NCBI GenBank assembly: GCA_006386115.1
Contig: VFIW01000124.1
Coordinates: forward strand, 58,262 to 122,261
Direction: 5' to 3'
From: Globisporangium splendens
Taxonomy: Eukaryota > Oomycota > Peronosporomycetes > Pythiales > Pythiaceae
Length of the DNA stretch: 64,000 nucleotides
Shown: positions 8,944 through 19,033 of the stretch, one piece after another
Position numbering within the stretch: position 1 is the first letter of the stretch
Layout: each line of letters opens with the position of its first letter
The notes under the pieces: generated by a model
Seen by the model: the letters and a program-made list of their open reading frames with translations, nothing else
Told to the model about the DNA's origin: nothing
The model's database searches: none
Position numbers and translations under genes: made by a program

Positions 8944-11900
8944 TGGGCTCGAAAAGAGGACTGTGTTTGTGGATACACAGGACTCTGGCCCCAATGTGCA
9001 TGATGCACATGCAGTTTCCACGAGGGAGAACAGTGTCAGTCAAACGTCAAGTTTGATCGTTCTCAAAGTTCATGTAGACGGTATTGCAACACCTCTGCGT
9101 GCTTTGGTTGACACTGGTGCATCGAACAATTTTGTTCGAAATGAAGTGATCGTCAGGCATGGTGTCTTCGTGCCTGATGCGAACGAAGAGAAGACGATGG
9201 TTATACGGTTGGCCAACGGGTCGACTGTGAAGATGCCGAAGCGCGTGGTGCGCTTGGCAATGAAGTGTGAAGATTTCCGAGGTGAAGACGAGTTTATTCT
9301 ACTCGACCTCGATGACAAGTTTGACATCATCCTGGGCATGCCGTGGTTGAAGCGTTATCAACCTAGCATTGACTGGATGAAGATGAAGATCTCCGTTGAC
9401 AAGTCACGTGATGTTGACTTGTGCTGCACAACAACGGATGAAGTGGTGTGGGTGTACACATCTGTGGAAGAGATCCCGGATGACCCTCGTGATATTGCGG
9501 TGTGCGATGGCCCCCCATGTTCACGAGCGGTACCCATCTTGAAGAAGACTACTGGAGGTGGAGCAGTCAGGCGCCAGAAAAAGACTGTCTCCTTTGCCAT
9601 CGACCCTAAGAGCGAGGCGATGTGCGTGGAAGAAACGAATGGGAAAAGAGCCGAAGAGCCATCCCGAGAGAAGAAGAAGAAGACCAGCAAGAAGAGTGTC
9701 CCGTGTGCCCCTGATCAAGGTACAAGTTACGGTGACGAAGGAAGTGTCCAAGCACAAGACATTTCAAGCGAGTTTGCGAATATCGCGGTCTACAATGAAG
9801 ATGGTGACGTGGATGTAATCCGTCACGTGAAGATTGAAAATCCTCCAAGCTCTGTTGAAGATTTGGTTTCCTTGCCGTGGATGAGCAAGAAGACGCTGAA
9901 GCGTAGCCTAGCGAAAGGCGAAATTTCGCAGGTCTGCATGATCGTCGATGAAGTTGCCGACGATGTCATCAACACTGCGGAAGTGTTCGATGAGAAGACA
10001 CGGAAGGAAAGGTTTGATGAGCAGTCGTGGGACGCTCTCAAAACGAACCCCGTGTATGAACTTGTCAAGGAATATGAGGACATATTCCCTGACAAGGTGC
10101 CGGACGAACTGCCATTCGATAGAGGCGTTCGTCATGAGATTGACATACTTCCTGGCACGAAGTACTGCATCACACGGCAGTGGCCGTTGCCAAGAGAACA
10201 AGTCGTTGCGATCGACGAGTTCTTTGCGCAACGCGCTAAGGCTGGGCATGTGCGAGAGAGCAAGTCTCCACATTGTAGCCCAACCTTCTGTGTGAAGAAG
10301 GCAACTGGTGGTTGGCGCATCGTTCACGCTTTCAACAAGCTGAACGACGCTACCATTCCAGCCCAAACTCCGGTTCCACGCAAGGATATGATCCTTGATG
10401 GAATGGTTGGCAGTACTGTCTTCAGTGCTATCGATCTGAAAGACGGGTTCTATCAGATTCGAATGCGCGAAGACGATGTACCACTAACTGCAGTGAGTAC
10501 CCCGAGTGGTATGCTGTGGGAATGGTTAGTGATGCCACAGGGACTGAAGAACGCTCCTGCGACTTTCAATAGGATGGTCACGAATTTACTTCGTCCATTG
10601 AGAGGGTTTGCACCGAGTTACTTTGACGATATTTTCGTTCATAGTAAAACCACGGGTGAAAAGTCTGACGTTGATGTTCATCTTGACCATCTTCGTCAAG
10701 TCTTTCAGGTCATGCGAGAGAACAAGCTCTACGCTAACCTGAAGAAGTGCATATTCTTTGCACCAGAGATCCCCGTTCTCGGCTGCTTTGTGGGAAAGCA
10801 TGGTGTTCGAGTCGATCCGGAGAAGGTCAAAGCTATTGACGATTGGCCTGTGCCTCAGAATGTCAAACAGCTGAGACAATGGTTGGGTCTGGCCAACTAC
10901 TTGCACAAGTACACGCGCAATTATGCAGCGTTGGTGCAACCCCTCACACAGCTCCTGAAGAAGGACATTGAGTGGGAGTGGTCCAGTGACCACCAAGCAG
11001 CGTTTGCCGAAGTCAAGAGGAGTTTGCGAGAAGCTCCCGTGCTGGCAATCGCAAACCACGACAAGCCTTTTCATGTGGTTTGCGATGCAAGCGACTATGC
11101 CATCGGTTGCGCCTTGATGCAACACGATGATGAGGGTCATGAGCGAGTTGTGTCGTATCAGTCACGACAACTCCGACCCGCAGAACGGAACTACCCAGTT
11201 CATGACAAAGAACTTCTGGCGATGAAGTATTCTTTGGTCAAGTTCCGTGTGTATCTGCTTGGCGAGGAGCGCTTTGCGATCTACACAGATCATGTGTCGC
11301 TGCGTACGGCAGTGAAGACTCCTCATTTGTCGCAAAGAATGGCGAGATGGTTCTCCTTCTTTGCAGAGTACAACTTTGTTGTACACTACAAGCCAGGCAA
11401 GACGAACATCTTAGCCGATGCGCTGTCAAGACGTCCGGATTACGATCCGAAGACCAAGAGTGAAGACACGGACGGAGCGTGTCGACTCTGTGAAGATGTT
11501 CAAGCGATCGTGGTGCAAGCAACGACTACAGTGCGAGAAGACATTATCGAAGGGTACAAGTCTGACGAAACATGTCAGGACTTGTTGAAGTATTTCAAGG
11601 ACCCTTCGGACAAAGCACTGCAAGGTCTTCCGTCGCGCACAAGGTCGCGAGTTCACCGCTTCCGAGTACACAATGGATTGTTGTACTATGCGGTTGAAGA
11701 CGGGGATACAGCAAGGGTTGTTGTTCCCAACGACGAAGGTCTGCGTCATCGACTCTTGTATGAGTACCATGACAGTCCTTCGGGTGGCCATCTCGGACGT
11801 GAGAAAACGTTTCTCAGTCTTTCCCGGGATTACTACTGGCCACACATGTACAAGTGGGTGCGCAAGTATGTGAGGACTTGCGAGACCTGCCAACGAGTGA

Positions 11901-12613
11901 AACCCTCTGGTTCCACGCAGGCACCACTTCGTTCATTGGCTGTCCCATCGGACAGTTGGAAGTCTGTGAGTATGGATTTCATATTCGGACTTCCGCGTGA
12001 CAAACACGGACGCAATGGCATCCTGGTGTTTGTGGACCGATTCAGCAAGATGGTCCATCTTGCGCCGGTTTCGGACAAGATCTCAGCCGAAATGACGGCC
12101 AAGGTCTTTGTAGACGTCGTATTCCGTCTACATGGCCTGCCCGTTGAGATCGTGTCTGACCGTGACACTCGGTTTACGTCCAAGTTTTGGCGTGCACTGT
12201 TTGGACTTCTGGACACCAAGTTGTCCATGTCAACAGCGGCACATCCTGAAACGGACGGTCAAACAGAGCGAGTGAATCGTGTCCTTGAAGACGTGTTGCG
12301 AAGCTACGCAACGTCTTTCAAAGAGTGGAGTGAGTTTCTCCCTCTCGCAGAGTTTGCGTTGAACAACTCCACGCATGTCTCGACGGGTCACTCTCCATTT
12401 TATGTGAACTATGGCATTCACCCTCGAGTGCCTGCTTCCATAATGGGTGAGGTCTCTACCTTAAGTGGGGGAGGGACTACGGCTAAAGGCAATAAGCCGC
12501 AGTCGTCGTATGACCTGAATGCTGTTGCCGAGTTAAAAGCCAATTTTGACTCGATGAAACCCTCAACGACATCACTAGTCGTGAGGAACAGCAAGTCGAT
12601 GACTTTGTTGTGA
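8912..12613 (+). CDS. pol: Pol polyprotein: protease, reverse transcriptase, RNase H, integrase (C-terminus lost)
   Basis: The frame has no early ATG; it is reached by -1 frameshifting from gag. Domains in order: aspartic protease (LVDTGASNNF, near 9104), a Lys/Glu-rich linker, reverse transcriptase (SAIDLKDGFYQI, MPQGLKNAPATF, and the catalytic YFDDIF near 10618), RNase H (CDASDYAIGC near 11079; TDHVSL near 11287), the integrase HHCC finger (H..H to CETCQRVK near 11880-11900), and the integrase D,D,E core (MDFIFGLP, VSDRDTRF, HPETDGQTERVN). Order RT-RNase H-integrase marks Ty3/gypsy. After about 12549 the reading frame is shifted by one base and stops at 12613; the rest of the integrase is in another frame. 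Confidence 0.93.
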   Translation, partial: RERPVGAEPPTGLEKRTVFVDTQDSGPNVHDAHAVSTRENSVSQTSSLIVLKVHVDGIATPLRALVDTGASNNFVRNEVIVRHGVFVPDANEEKTMVIRLANGSTVKMPKRVVRLAMKCEDFRGEDEFILLDLDDKFDIILGMPWLKRYQPSIDWMKMKISVDKSRDVDLCCTTTDEVVWVYTSVEEIPDDPRDIAVCDGPPCSRAVPILKKTTGGGAVRRQKKTVSFAIDPKSEAMCVEETNGKRAEEPSREKKKKTSKKSVPCAPDQGTSYGDEGSVQAQDISSEFANIAVYNEDGDVDVIRHVKIENPPSSVEDLVSLPWMSKKTLKRSLAKGEISQVCMIVDEVADDVINTAEVFDEKTRKERFDEQSWDALKTNPVYELVKEYEDIFPDKVPDELPFDRGVRHEIDILPGTKYCITRQWPLPREQVVAIDEFFAQRAKAGHVRESKSPHCSPTFCVKKATGGWRIVHAFNKLNDATIPAQTPVPRKDMILDGMVGSTVFSAIDLKDGFYQIRMREDDVPLTAVSTPSGMLWEWLVMPQGLKNAPATFNRMVTNLLRPLRGFAPSYFDDIFVHSKTTGEKSDVDVHLDHLRQVFQVMRENKLYANLKKCIFFAPEIPVLGCFVGKHGVRVDPEKVKAIDDWPVPQNVKQLRQWLGLANYLHKYTRNYAALVQPLTQLLKKDIEWEWSSDHQAAFAEVKRSLREAPVLAIANHDKPFHVVCDASDYAIGCALMQHDDEGHERVVSYQSRQLRPAERNYPVHDKELLAMKYSLVKFRVYLLGEERFAIYTDHVSLRTAVKTPHLSQRMARWFSFFAEYNFVVHYKPGKTNILADALSRRPDYDPKTKSEDTDGACRLCEDVQAIVVQATTTVREDIIEGYKSDETCQDLLKYFKDPSDKALQGLPSRTRSRVHRFRVHNGLLYYAVEDGDTARVVVPNDEGLRHRLLYEYHDSPSGGHLGREKTFLSLSRDYYWPHMYKWVRKYVRTCETCQRVKPSGSTQAPLRSLAVPSDSWKSVSMDFIFGLPRDKHGRNGILVFVDRFSKMVHLAPVSDKISAEMTAKVFVDVVFRLHGLPVEIVSDRDTRFTSKFWRALFGLLDTKLSMSTAAHPETDGQTERVNRVLEDVLRSYATSFKEWSEFLPLAEFALNNSTHVSTGHSPFYVNYGIHPRVPASIMGEVSTLSGGGTTAKGNKPQSSYDLNAVAELKANFDSMKPSTTSLVVRNSKSMTLL

Positions 12614-13449
12614 GGAGACAAGCCGTTGTGAGGTTTGTTCGAGACGCAATCGCGAAGGCTCAGGATCTGCAAAAGGAGCAAGCAGACAAGAGCGGAAGGA
12701 AGAACAAGCAAGTGTATAAGATCAATGATCTTGTATTACTTAGCACGGCGAACCTGCCTGAACATGCAGTGTCCAACTTGGGGAGTTCGAAACTTCTGCC
12801 AAGGTTCATCGGACCGTTCAAGGTAGTGAAATGCAATGGTGATGCCTACACGCTAGACATACCTACACGCATGCGTCTACACCCTACATTTTATGTGGGT
12901 AGACTAAAGCCTTACCTTCCAAGCGGATCAGCGGATCCTACGAGATCTTCCGCAAACGATCAAGCTGATCTTGAAGCTTCTCCACTTGATTGCGAAGAGC
13001 AAACAGCTCGTCGCTCTGGAGATTCTTCTCGGCGTACAAGAGTTGCAGGACGTCGAAGGATTGGTCCTTCACCGACTCCAGCGCTTGAAGACGAGAATGG
13101 TACTCACCACGAAGTACCTCAAAAGCCGAACCTGCCTCTTCCACAGAGCGCAAAAGGCGATCGTGAGCCAACTCACGAGACTTCTCGTTCTTCTGGAGTC
13201 GGACAAGTTCGTCCTGAACTTGCTGGAACCGTTCCTCGAAACGGGACTCCAAAGCCGAACACTGGGCACAACCTTCTGTCGGGACATCGATCTTTGACTC
13301 ATGATCGGCGACAAGGTTCTCGAGACTCTCGCAGCGTTCCTCAAGTGTTGAACAACGCTGCTGCAAAGCCTCGATTTGCCCACGATGAGCACTCTTCCAC
13401 TTCCAGAGTCGCTCAATCGTTTTCTCGTTCAGCCCCACCCCGTTGTTAG
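12610..13449 (+). pseudogene. Detached integrase C-terminal (GPY/F) region and linker
   Basis: This frame continues pol after a single-base frame break near 12550-12565. It carries the integrase tail with the GPY/F-type segment FIGPFKVVKCNGDAYTLDI and the HPTFYVGRLKPY motif that ends this module in chromoviruses. From about 12950 it becomes a Ser/Arg/Pro-rich linker. The frame stops at 13449, just where the chromodomain begins one frame over, so a second single-base break is present near 13440. The sense linker overlaps an antisense coiled-coil frame (12938-13452), so composition here may be shaped by both strands. Confidence 0.75.
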
Positions 13450-14007
13450 ACTCTCAGGGAGAGCATCGCTGGGTGGTTGAGTCGATTGTTGATCACGAAG
13501 ATCGACCGACTCATCGTCGAGGAAAGAAGCGGTTGAACCATCAACGCTTCAACAGAGTTCGGTGGCGTGGATATCCACCGAGCTCGGACACGTGGGAACC
13601 ACGGCAGACGATGGAGTCTGATGTTCCCGACGTGGTCCGCAGCTACGAGAACCGCTTGTAGCGTCGCCAGGGGCGACACTACGACGACCAGAGCTGGGAT
13701 TCGCTCTGTCGTCAGCAGGAGTTCTTCTTTGGGCACGAGCATTGCCACGACGAAGAAGACGCTCCATCTTGTTCTCGTTCTCAAGACGAACGAATGTTCG
13801 CCATGAGTCTCTCTGGGCTGCGATGTGTTGGTTCGGATCATCGCGATCGTTGATCCGACGCCAACGGAAGAAACGTTCCTTGTAGAACTCGAGATCCCCC
13901 TTCTTCTTCAGAATGGAGGTAACGTCAAAGAGTTCTGGAACCGTTCTCTGCCGCTTGGGCAAAGGACGTTCTTCACCTTGGTTCACTTGGTCACTTGGTC
14001 GCTTCAT
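12938..14007 (-). CDS. Antisense coiled-coil frames inside the retrotransposon
   Basis: Two minus-strand open frames flank the sense chromodomain. The first (ATG at 14007 down to about 13683) encodes a basic protein start, MKRPSDQVNQ, then FDVTSILKKKGDLEFYKERF and WRTFVRLENENKMERL. The second (13452 to 12938) is a strong heptad coiled coil (RCSTLEERCESLENLV, VEKLQDQLDRLRKI). A GTAGTG donor at 13682 and an AG acceptor at 13453 would join them in phase and remove precisely the stretch covered by the chromodomain, giving 279 residues. The splice is my inference. No known domain is recognised. An antisense gene, or a second gene of the element, are both possible. Confidence 0.45.
13443..13661 (+). 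CDS. Chromodomain of the retrotransposon integrase (separate frame)
   Basis: About 60 residues with the chromodomain pattern: HRWVVESIVDHED, then FNRVRWRGYPPSSDTWEP, then a short terminal helix ending SYENRL. The aromatic positions (W, W, W-E-P) match chromodomains that chromoviral integrases use to target heterochromatin marks. In intact relatives this lies at the C-terminus of pol. Here it is in a different frame from both pol and the GPY/F piece, with no start codon of its own, so it is probably not made from this copy unless frameshifted. Confidence 0.85.
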   Translation: MLDSQGEHRWVVESIVDHEDRPTHRRGKKRLNHQRFNRVRWRGYPPSSDTWEPRQTMESDVPDVVRSYENRL

Positions 14008-14070
14008 GACCGATTGGAAAGTGAACTGCTCCGAAAGGTCTGCAAAAGTACGCAAGGTACTTGTGACTTT
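13662..14070 (+). other. Region between chromodomain and polypurine tract, no sense gene
   Basis: On the plus strand there is no recognisable retroelement protein after the chromodomain stop at 13661. The stretch is occupied by the first part of the antisense coiled-coil frame. Confidence 0.6.
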
Positions 14071-14083
14071 AAGGAGGGGATGA
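14071..14083 (+). other. Polypurine tract
   Basis: AAGGAGGGGATGA lies directly before the TG of the 3' LTR, the position and composition of the plus-strand primer of LTR retroelements. Confidence 0.75.
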
Positions 14084-14712
14084 TGTAATGGGCTATACCT
14101 AGCCATTACATGAAGGTGGATCTGTTCTCAGATTTAGTGTGCATTGTGGAGAGACAAATAACAAAGGGATTACAGTACGACAGTCCCCACATGCACATGT
14201 GACGTCATCCCATGACGTCACTAGCGCTCTCTGTGCTGATCAGTGCAGAATGTTGTTCACATGTACTAATCAGTACAGAGTGATGACATCCATGTACTAA
14301 TCAAGTACTGAGTGATGGTTCCTACTTGGGAAACTGCACTGGTGATGAGACCAACGTGTCTCTGCCACCTAAAGTGAGTGGCTGTAGCCAATCACTTTGC
14401 AGGGAATTTTCCACGGGACTCCAAGTTCAAGCTTCTCGAAGATCTCGTGGGTTCAACCTCAGTGTACCCAAGGTTTTATATATCAGATTCATAGGATTTA
14501 TTGTGTATGTTTAGGTTTTAGTTATAAAACGTGTAGGATCCCTTGGGGTTCATTTACAAGTAGCGACAGGAACCATAAGCATTTTAATTCAGTTGCAATT
14601 TTACCACCAAGCCCTCAAGTCTTCCTTCCTCCCTCCAAGTCGGGAGACGCTTCCTCTGGCACAAGCGTGTGTGCCGTGTTTTGGGGACTGTTTGGAACAG
14701 CGCCCCATTACA
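14084..14712 (+). repeat. 3' LTR of Ty3/gypsy element (copy B)
   Basis: A 629 bp LTR, TGTAATGGGC to CATTACA, aligned throughout with 7122-7770. It keeps the paired TGACGTCA palindrome (14199-14221), the 31 bp tandem repeat and TATAAAA (14523-14529). It lacks about 20 bp present in copy A and shares several private variants with copy C (for example GGGAATTTTCCACGGGACT). The bases after it (CAATG) do not match those before copy A (CTCAG), so no target-site duplication is visible. Confidence 0.9.
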
Positions 14713-14763
14713 CAATGCACTTCCACAAGGTGGTGTGTGACACACACAAAGAGCCACCTTGCA
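14713..14763. repeat. 51 bp spacer between LTR copies B and C
   Basis: The spacer holds an AAGGTGG...CCACCTT inverted pair around a GTGTGTGACACAC core. Read on the other strand it resembles the extra segment near 7175-7195 found only in LTR copy A, suggesting it is a leftover of another LTR variant and not host DNA. Confidence 0.5.
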
Positions 14764-15265
14764 TGTAATGGCAGCCTTAGCCCATTACATGATCAGTGCA
14801 GAATGTTGTTCACATGTACTAATCAGTACAGAGTGATGACATCCATGTACTAATCAAGTACTGAGTGGTGGTTCCTACTTGGGAAACTGCACAGGTGATG
14901 AGACCAACGTGTCTCTGCCACCTGAAGTGAGTGGCTGTAGCCAATCACTTTGCAGGGAATTTTCCACGGGACTTCAAGTTCAAGTTTCCAGGAGATCCCG
15001 TAGGTTCAACCTCAGTGTACCCAAGGTTTTATATATCCGATTCATAGGTTTTACTGTGCATGTTTAGGTTTTAGTTATAAAACGTGTAGGATCCCTTGGG
15101 GTTCATTTACAAGTAGCGACAGGAACCATAAGCATTTCAATTCAGATGCAATTTTACCACCAAGCCCTCAAGTCTTCCTTCCTTCCTCCAAGTCGGGAGA
15201 CGCTTCCTCTGGCACAAGCGTGTGTGTCGTGTTTGAGGGACTGTTTGGAACAGCGCCCTCTTGCA
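14764..15265 (+). repeat. Internally deleted solo LTR (copy C)
   Basis: It begins TGTAATGGCAGCC, jumps after about 30 bp to the tandem repeat region (the palindrome-bearing part of U3 is gone), and then follows copy B to the end (15251-15265). TATAAAA is kept at 15076-15082. There is no primer-binding site or gag after it. It is a relic with an internal deletion of about 130 bp. Confidence 0.85.
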
Positions 15266-16482
15266 ATAGCACGCACAGCAATACATGTCTTTTTGTCTTT
15301 TTCCACTCTACACAACACATCAACTCCAACCTAGCGCAGGGCAAATGCCCAGTTGCGACGGGCACAAGGACCTTGTACAGCAGAAAGTTGTATGGAGGTG
15401 GTGCTGGTTGGTAGAAATCCAGCTCCGCAGCATAAACACCCTCTTTGTCTTGGCTACCACATATCCGAACAGGAACCGCTAATTCGCTGCCGTTTTATTT
15501 TTATGACGGAACAACGAGGCGGTCATATCATTTTGGTCGCAGGTGTACATAGTACCCTCATATTGTATCCGATCGGTGCCACTGTGGCTAAAATGGAGGA
15601 TAGACTGTACTGCAAAACTCTGCACTGAATGTGCCTGCCACATTTCTACTTTTGAGGTCACAGTTCCTGCCACTACATGATGACCATTACTCAATAGTAT
15701 GCTTGTATGCCACTTTCGTGCGCGGACGGTTTTGTGCTTGTGCTGTGCATTGGCATGAGGTTGATTGATAATCTGTGCAAGGTATTTGCTGTGTCGGTGT
15801 GCATGCATCGGCGTCATTCTGTGCAAGACAATGGCCAATGTCTATCTTTATGCAGATAGAGAGTTTAAATTGTACGCAATGTGTGTGTGCGCTGAGTTCG
15901 CCCCTTCTTTTCAATCGCCTGACAGGACGCTTTTCCATTTTCATTGAACTGAAGCGAGAGAAAGGTTCATCTGGCCAAATAATAGAAAGGGCGAAACCGT
16001 CGCACAGTCCCCAAAACTGACATCTTGCGATGGACGCTTTGGTTCAACAGCACAGTCGTCACCAAAGGGGGACGGAGTGAACGTCTACATTCAAAGATAC
16101 GCTCACAGTGCTCGAGTTTATTAACAGACACGGAATTTGGATCCGCGACGTTCGTCGCAACAGCGCTCTCAACATGGAGCTCGTAATCGGGTGACCAGTC
16201 ATCATTACGATGGAGCTGCGACACGCCGGCGCCTCCATACACTGTACCGCTGCACCATGTTGCGCACTGCCGAGACTAATCCACGTCGTGACTCTTATAC
16301 AATAGCGCCACGATGGTTTGAGCAGAGCGTCCACCCAAACCACCTCCTACTGAGTTGCACGATGAGAGAGACTCGAGGGACACCCATCCATCTACAACTG
16401 TGCAAGTATCCTCCGCATGCGGTGACTGGACGACCAGAGGGAGGCGCTCGAGTAGGTTTTGGCGTCGCTCTCTCCTTCTCTC
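15266..16482. other. Intergenic, upstream of elicitin 1
   Basis: Several short open frames overlap in different directions, none with recognisable content. I see no gene. Confidence 0.5.
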
Positions 16483-16495
16483 TCATTCTACAATT
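16483..16495 (+). promoter_or_regulatory. Oomycete initiator of elicitin 1
   Basis: TCATTCTACAATT within a pyrimidine-rich tract fits the oomycete core promoter initiator (TCATTYYnCnAWTT type). It lies 44 bp before the ATG at 16539, implying a short leader. Confidence 0.75.
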
Positions 16496-16538
16496 CGCCC
16501 TCTCTGGTGCCAATCGTCCTCAACCACAGCAAACCACG

Positions 16539-17060
16539 ATGAAGTTCCAAGCTCTCTTCGCTGTCGCCGCCGTAGCCATGGTCGGTTTCGCTGCCGCTGC
16601 TTCGACTACCGACTGTGACGACAAGCAATCGATCGCTGCTTTTGGCAGCCTTTCCAGTCTCTTGAGCGGGACCGACCTCACCACTTGCTCGACTGTCTCG
16701 GGATACAACATGATGTACTCGAAGTGTCTGCCGAGCCCTGAAGAGAAGGTCAAGATGTGCGCGGCTTCGTCGTGCCACTCGCTTATCGCAACCATCATCT
16801 CCAAGAGCCCACCAGACTGCGTGCTGGATATCCCAACCAGCCGCGCCAAGATCAACGTGTACGACCTCGCAAACTCGTTCGAGCCGGACTGCAAGGCGTT
16901 GACCGCTACGCCAACTCCAACCACAGCGGCTCCATCGGCCACCCCAACTGCTCCATCGACGGGTGCGAACACCCCACCGGTCAGCAAGTCTGTCCCATCG
17001 TCTTCGACTGGCTCGACGCCGGCCACCACAGCCCCAGTCACGTCGGGTGCCAAGTGCTAA
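16539..17060 (+). CDS. Secreted elicitin with Thr/Ser/Pro-rich tail (elicitin 1)
   Basis: A 173-residue preprotein. Residues 1-20 are a signal peptide (hydrophobic, ending in an Ala-rich cleavage site). The elicitin domain follows with Cys at 26, 50, 74, 79, 94 and 118, i.e. gaps of 23, 23, 4, 14 and 23, exactly the spacing of canonical elicitins, which form three disulfides around a sterol-binding pocket. An additional Cys (63) sits in the loop. After residue 120 a Thr/Pro/Ser-rich tail, probably O-glycosylated, ends in a terminal Cys (173). This resembles the long-tailed class III elicitins. Elicitins carry sterols for sterol-auxotrophic oomycetes and are recognised by plant immunity. Its neighbour at 19092 is a paralogue sharing the same signal peptide start (MKFQALFAVAA). 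Confidence 0.95.
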   Translation: MKFQALFAVAAVAMVGFAAAASTTDCDDKQSIAAFGSLSSLLSGTDLTTCSTVSGYNMMYSKCLPSPEEKVKMCAASSCHSLIATIISKSPPDCVLDIPTSRAKINVYDLANSFEPDCKALTATPTPTTAAPSATPTAPSTGANTPPVSKSVPSSSTGSTPATTAPVTSGAKC

Positions 17061-19033
17061 GTGCCCTCGTTTTAACCGACGCACCAACAACGTCTGTACG
17101 GTAAGAAGTGTTATTGGAGGCGGGCATTGCGAGTTTCGCCGCTAACCTTGCACCACCGTCTTCTTCTACTCTAGGCTCGCGATTGCGTTGTTGCGCGTAT
17201 ATTTTTGTACTTGCACTCGATAAAACTCTCGTTTTAGTAGCAAATGATACTCCCTCGAACCCAGTGTCTGAGTGCGTGTGTTCTCTGGCTTGCTTCTCCT
17301 TCCAATGGCGTTTGGGTGCAGGTTACGATGAGCCCAACGGTCCCGCTGACAAACACACAAAAAAGCATCGGCCGCGCGCTGCAAGGAAGAGAAAGAAAAA
17401 GAGAGGCGACACGAAGCTCTGCGCACTGCACCGCAAGTTTGAAAATGAGCCACCAATCGTAGTTAGGAAATTGGAAGGTCGTGCGTCCCTCTGCGCGAGG
17501 TCCGAGCAATGAACGGCCTCGCCTCGTGTCCTTCATTGACATGAAGGATTCAGCGATAGTGAGCGCACGGCGTCTGTCTCATCGCGGGCAGGAAAGCAAT
17601 CCTTTCCTATCGCCATCATCTCGCCTTCCATGTTGTATACTTCTTCGGCGACGATCTTGACCGAGAGCGCCACAGTACTCGCATGAAGTATCTCCCGGTA
17701 CCGATGAAGGCCAAGACGAGCATTATGTTCCAATCGGCGTTCGGGCAACCAACTGTCATCTGTCTTCCCATGTAAACATGCCGATGAAGTTGTATACGGG
17801 AACGACGCCACGCCAAATCGCTGTTCCTGACCTATCCTAACGATTGCGCCAGTCCATCAACACAGAATCTCAAATAATTGATAGTCAATATTGTCCAGTG
17901 TTACAAGAATCTTCCATTATTGTCCATGTTTTGACAATATTGCACTCGATTTGTTGTCAATTCGGTCATCTTCGTGGCCACAATAATTGCTCTCCAAATC
18001 CAATGTGCTTGCTTTGAGCTGAAACCAAAGCAGCGTCGGATTGCAAAGCTGTGCGTTTTCTTCCTTTGCAATTGAATCGATGCAATGCCAGCATACGTCC
18101 TTCACCTCTTGTGCCAGTATCCGATTTTCTGCAACGACCCCGCACTGGGACAAACTTCAGTTTGTTATTGACTGGCGTCGGACGTTCCAACGGTCAACGC
18201 TGAGCGCCATAAAGCGCAGACAGCACTTTTACGTGGTGGATACAGCAGCATCGTTCTATCTGAGCAGCGCAATTAACAGCTCTCTCTCTCTCTCTTCCCT
18301 CCCATTTGTTGAAGTTTTTTGTGGTTGTACTACTCCGGTCCGCGAATGTATGCTCACTTGGCTTTTTTGAAGTAACTTTCGAGCTACTGTGAATTAGAAC
18401 GAAGACAAAACATCACCAAAAAGCCAAAAGCCACCGCTTTTAAAACGTATTTTCGCTGTCTTGACAACAGCCGTTGTACGATGCATACGCTTCATTTTTG
18501 TCACCATTTTTTAGAGGGGTTTGTTTTTTCGCACTGAGCTCAATTTTAGGCGGTATCCGATTCTGGAGCATAGGGTGTGATCATCATCTAAAAACCTGTC
18601 GATTGAGGGGTCAAGACTTTGGCTGAAGCAGAGACACTCGACAATTGCACGTTTATCGAGAAGCGCAATTTTATCGAAGCTCTAGAACATCAGTGCTGCT
18701 GGCAAAGATCTCATCTTCTTGGCGGTGGACCCGTTCACGGAACCTCGAGCCATTTCTCTGCGCAATTATCAACCATAGGAGACTTTTGCACATCAAAGTG
18801 GGGGGCGGATTCAGTGATTGCTGCGACAAGTTTGACCTGATGCACGCTCTTAACAGATCACTCCATACAAACTTGCAGTCAAGTATGATTGCCTTCTATC
18901 TTCCGAGATCCCAGGATCACTTCAACGCTCAGCGAGACGGCAGGGGCACAAGTCTCTCACAGACGTGGGGGAAAGAACGGACCATGGCCTTGCTGCCGTT
19001 GTGACCGCTCCTCGCGCTCCTCCATTATCTCGC
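17061..19033. other. Intergenic between the two elicitins
   Basis: Nearly 2 kb without a recognisable gene. A CT run occurs near 18280-18300. No third elicitin copy or remnant is visible. Confidence 0.5.

Noticed and set aside
13443..13661. Chromodomain as an independent host gene
   Set aside because: It has no start codon or promoter of its own, and its position directly after the integrase tail matches chromoviral pol organisation.
7122..15265. CRISPR-like array from repeated LTR sequence
   Set aside because: The repeats are LTRs hundreds of bases long with internal promoters, in a eukaryotic context; no spacer-repeat structure exists.
16488..17090. Minus-strand frames of 177-200 residues opposite elicitin 1
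   Set aside because: They mirror the strongly biased elicitin coding sequence and its Thr/Pro tail; the sense protein has clear family features.
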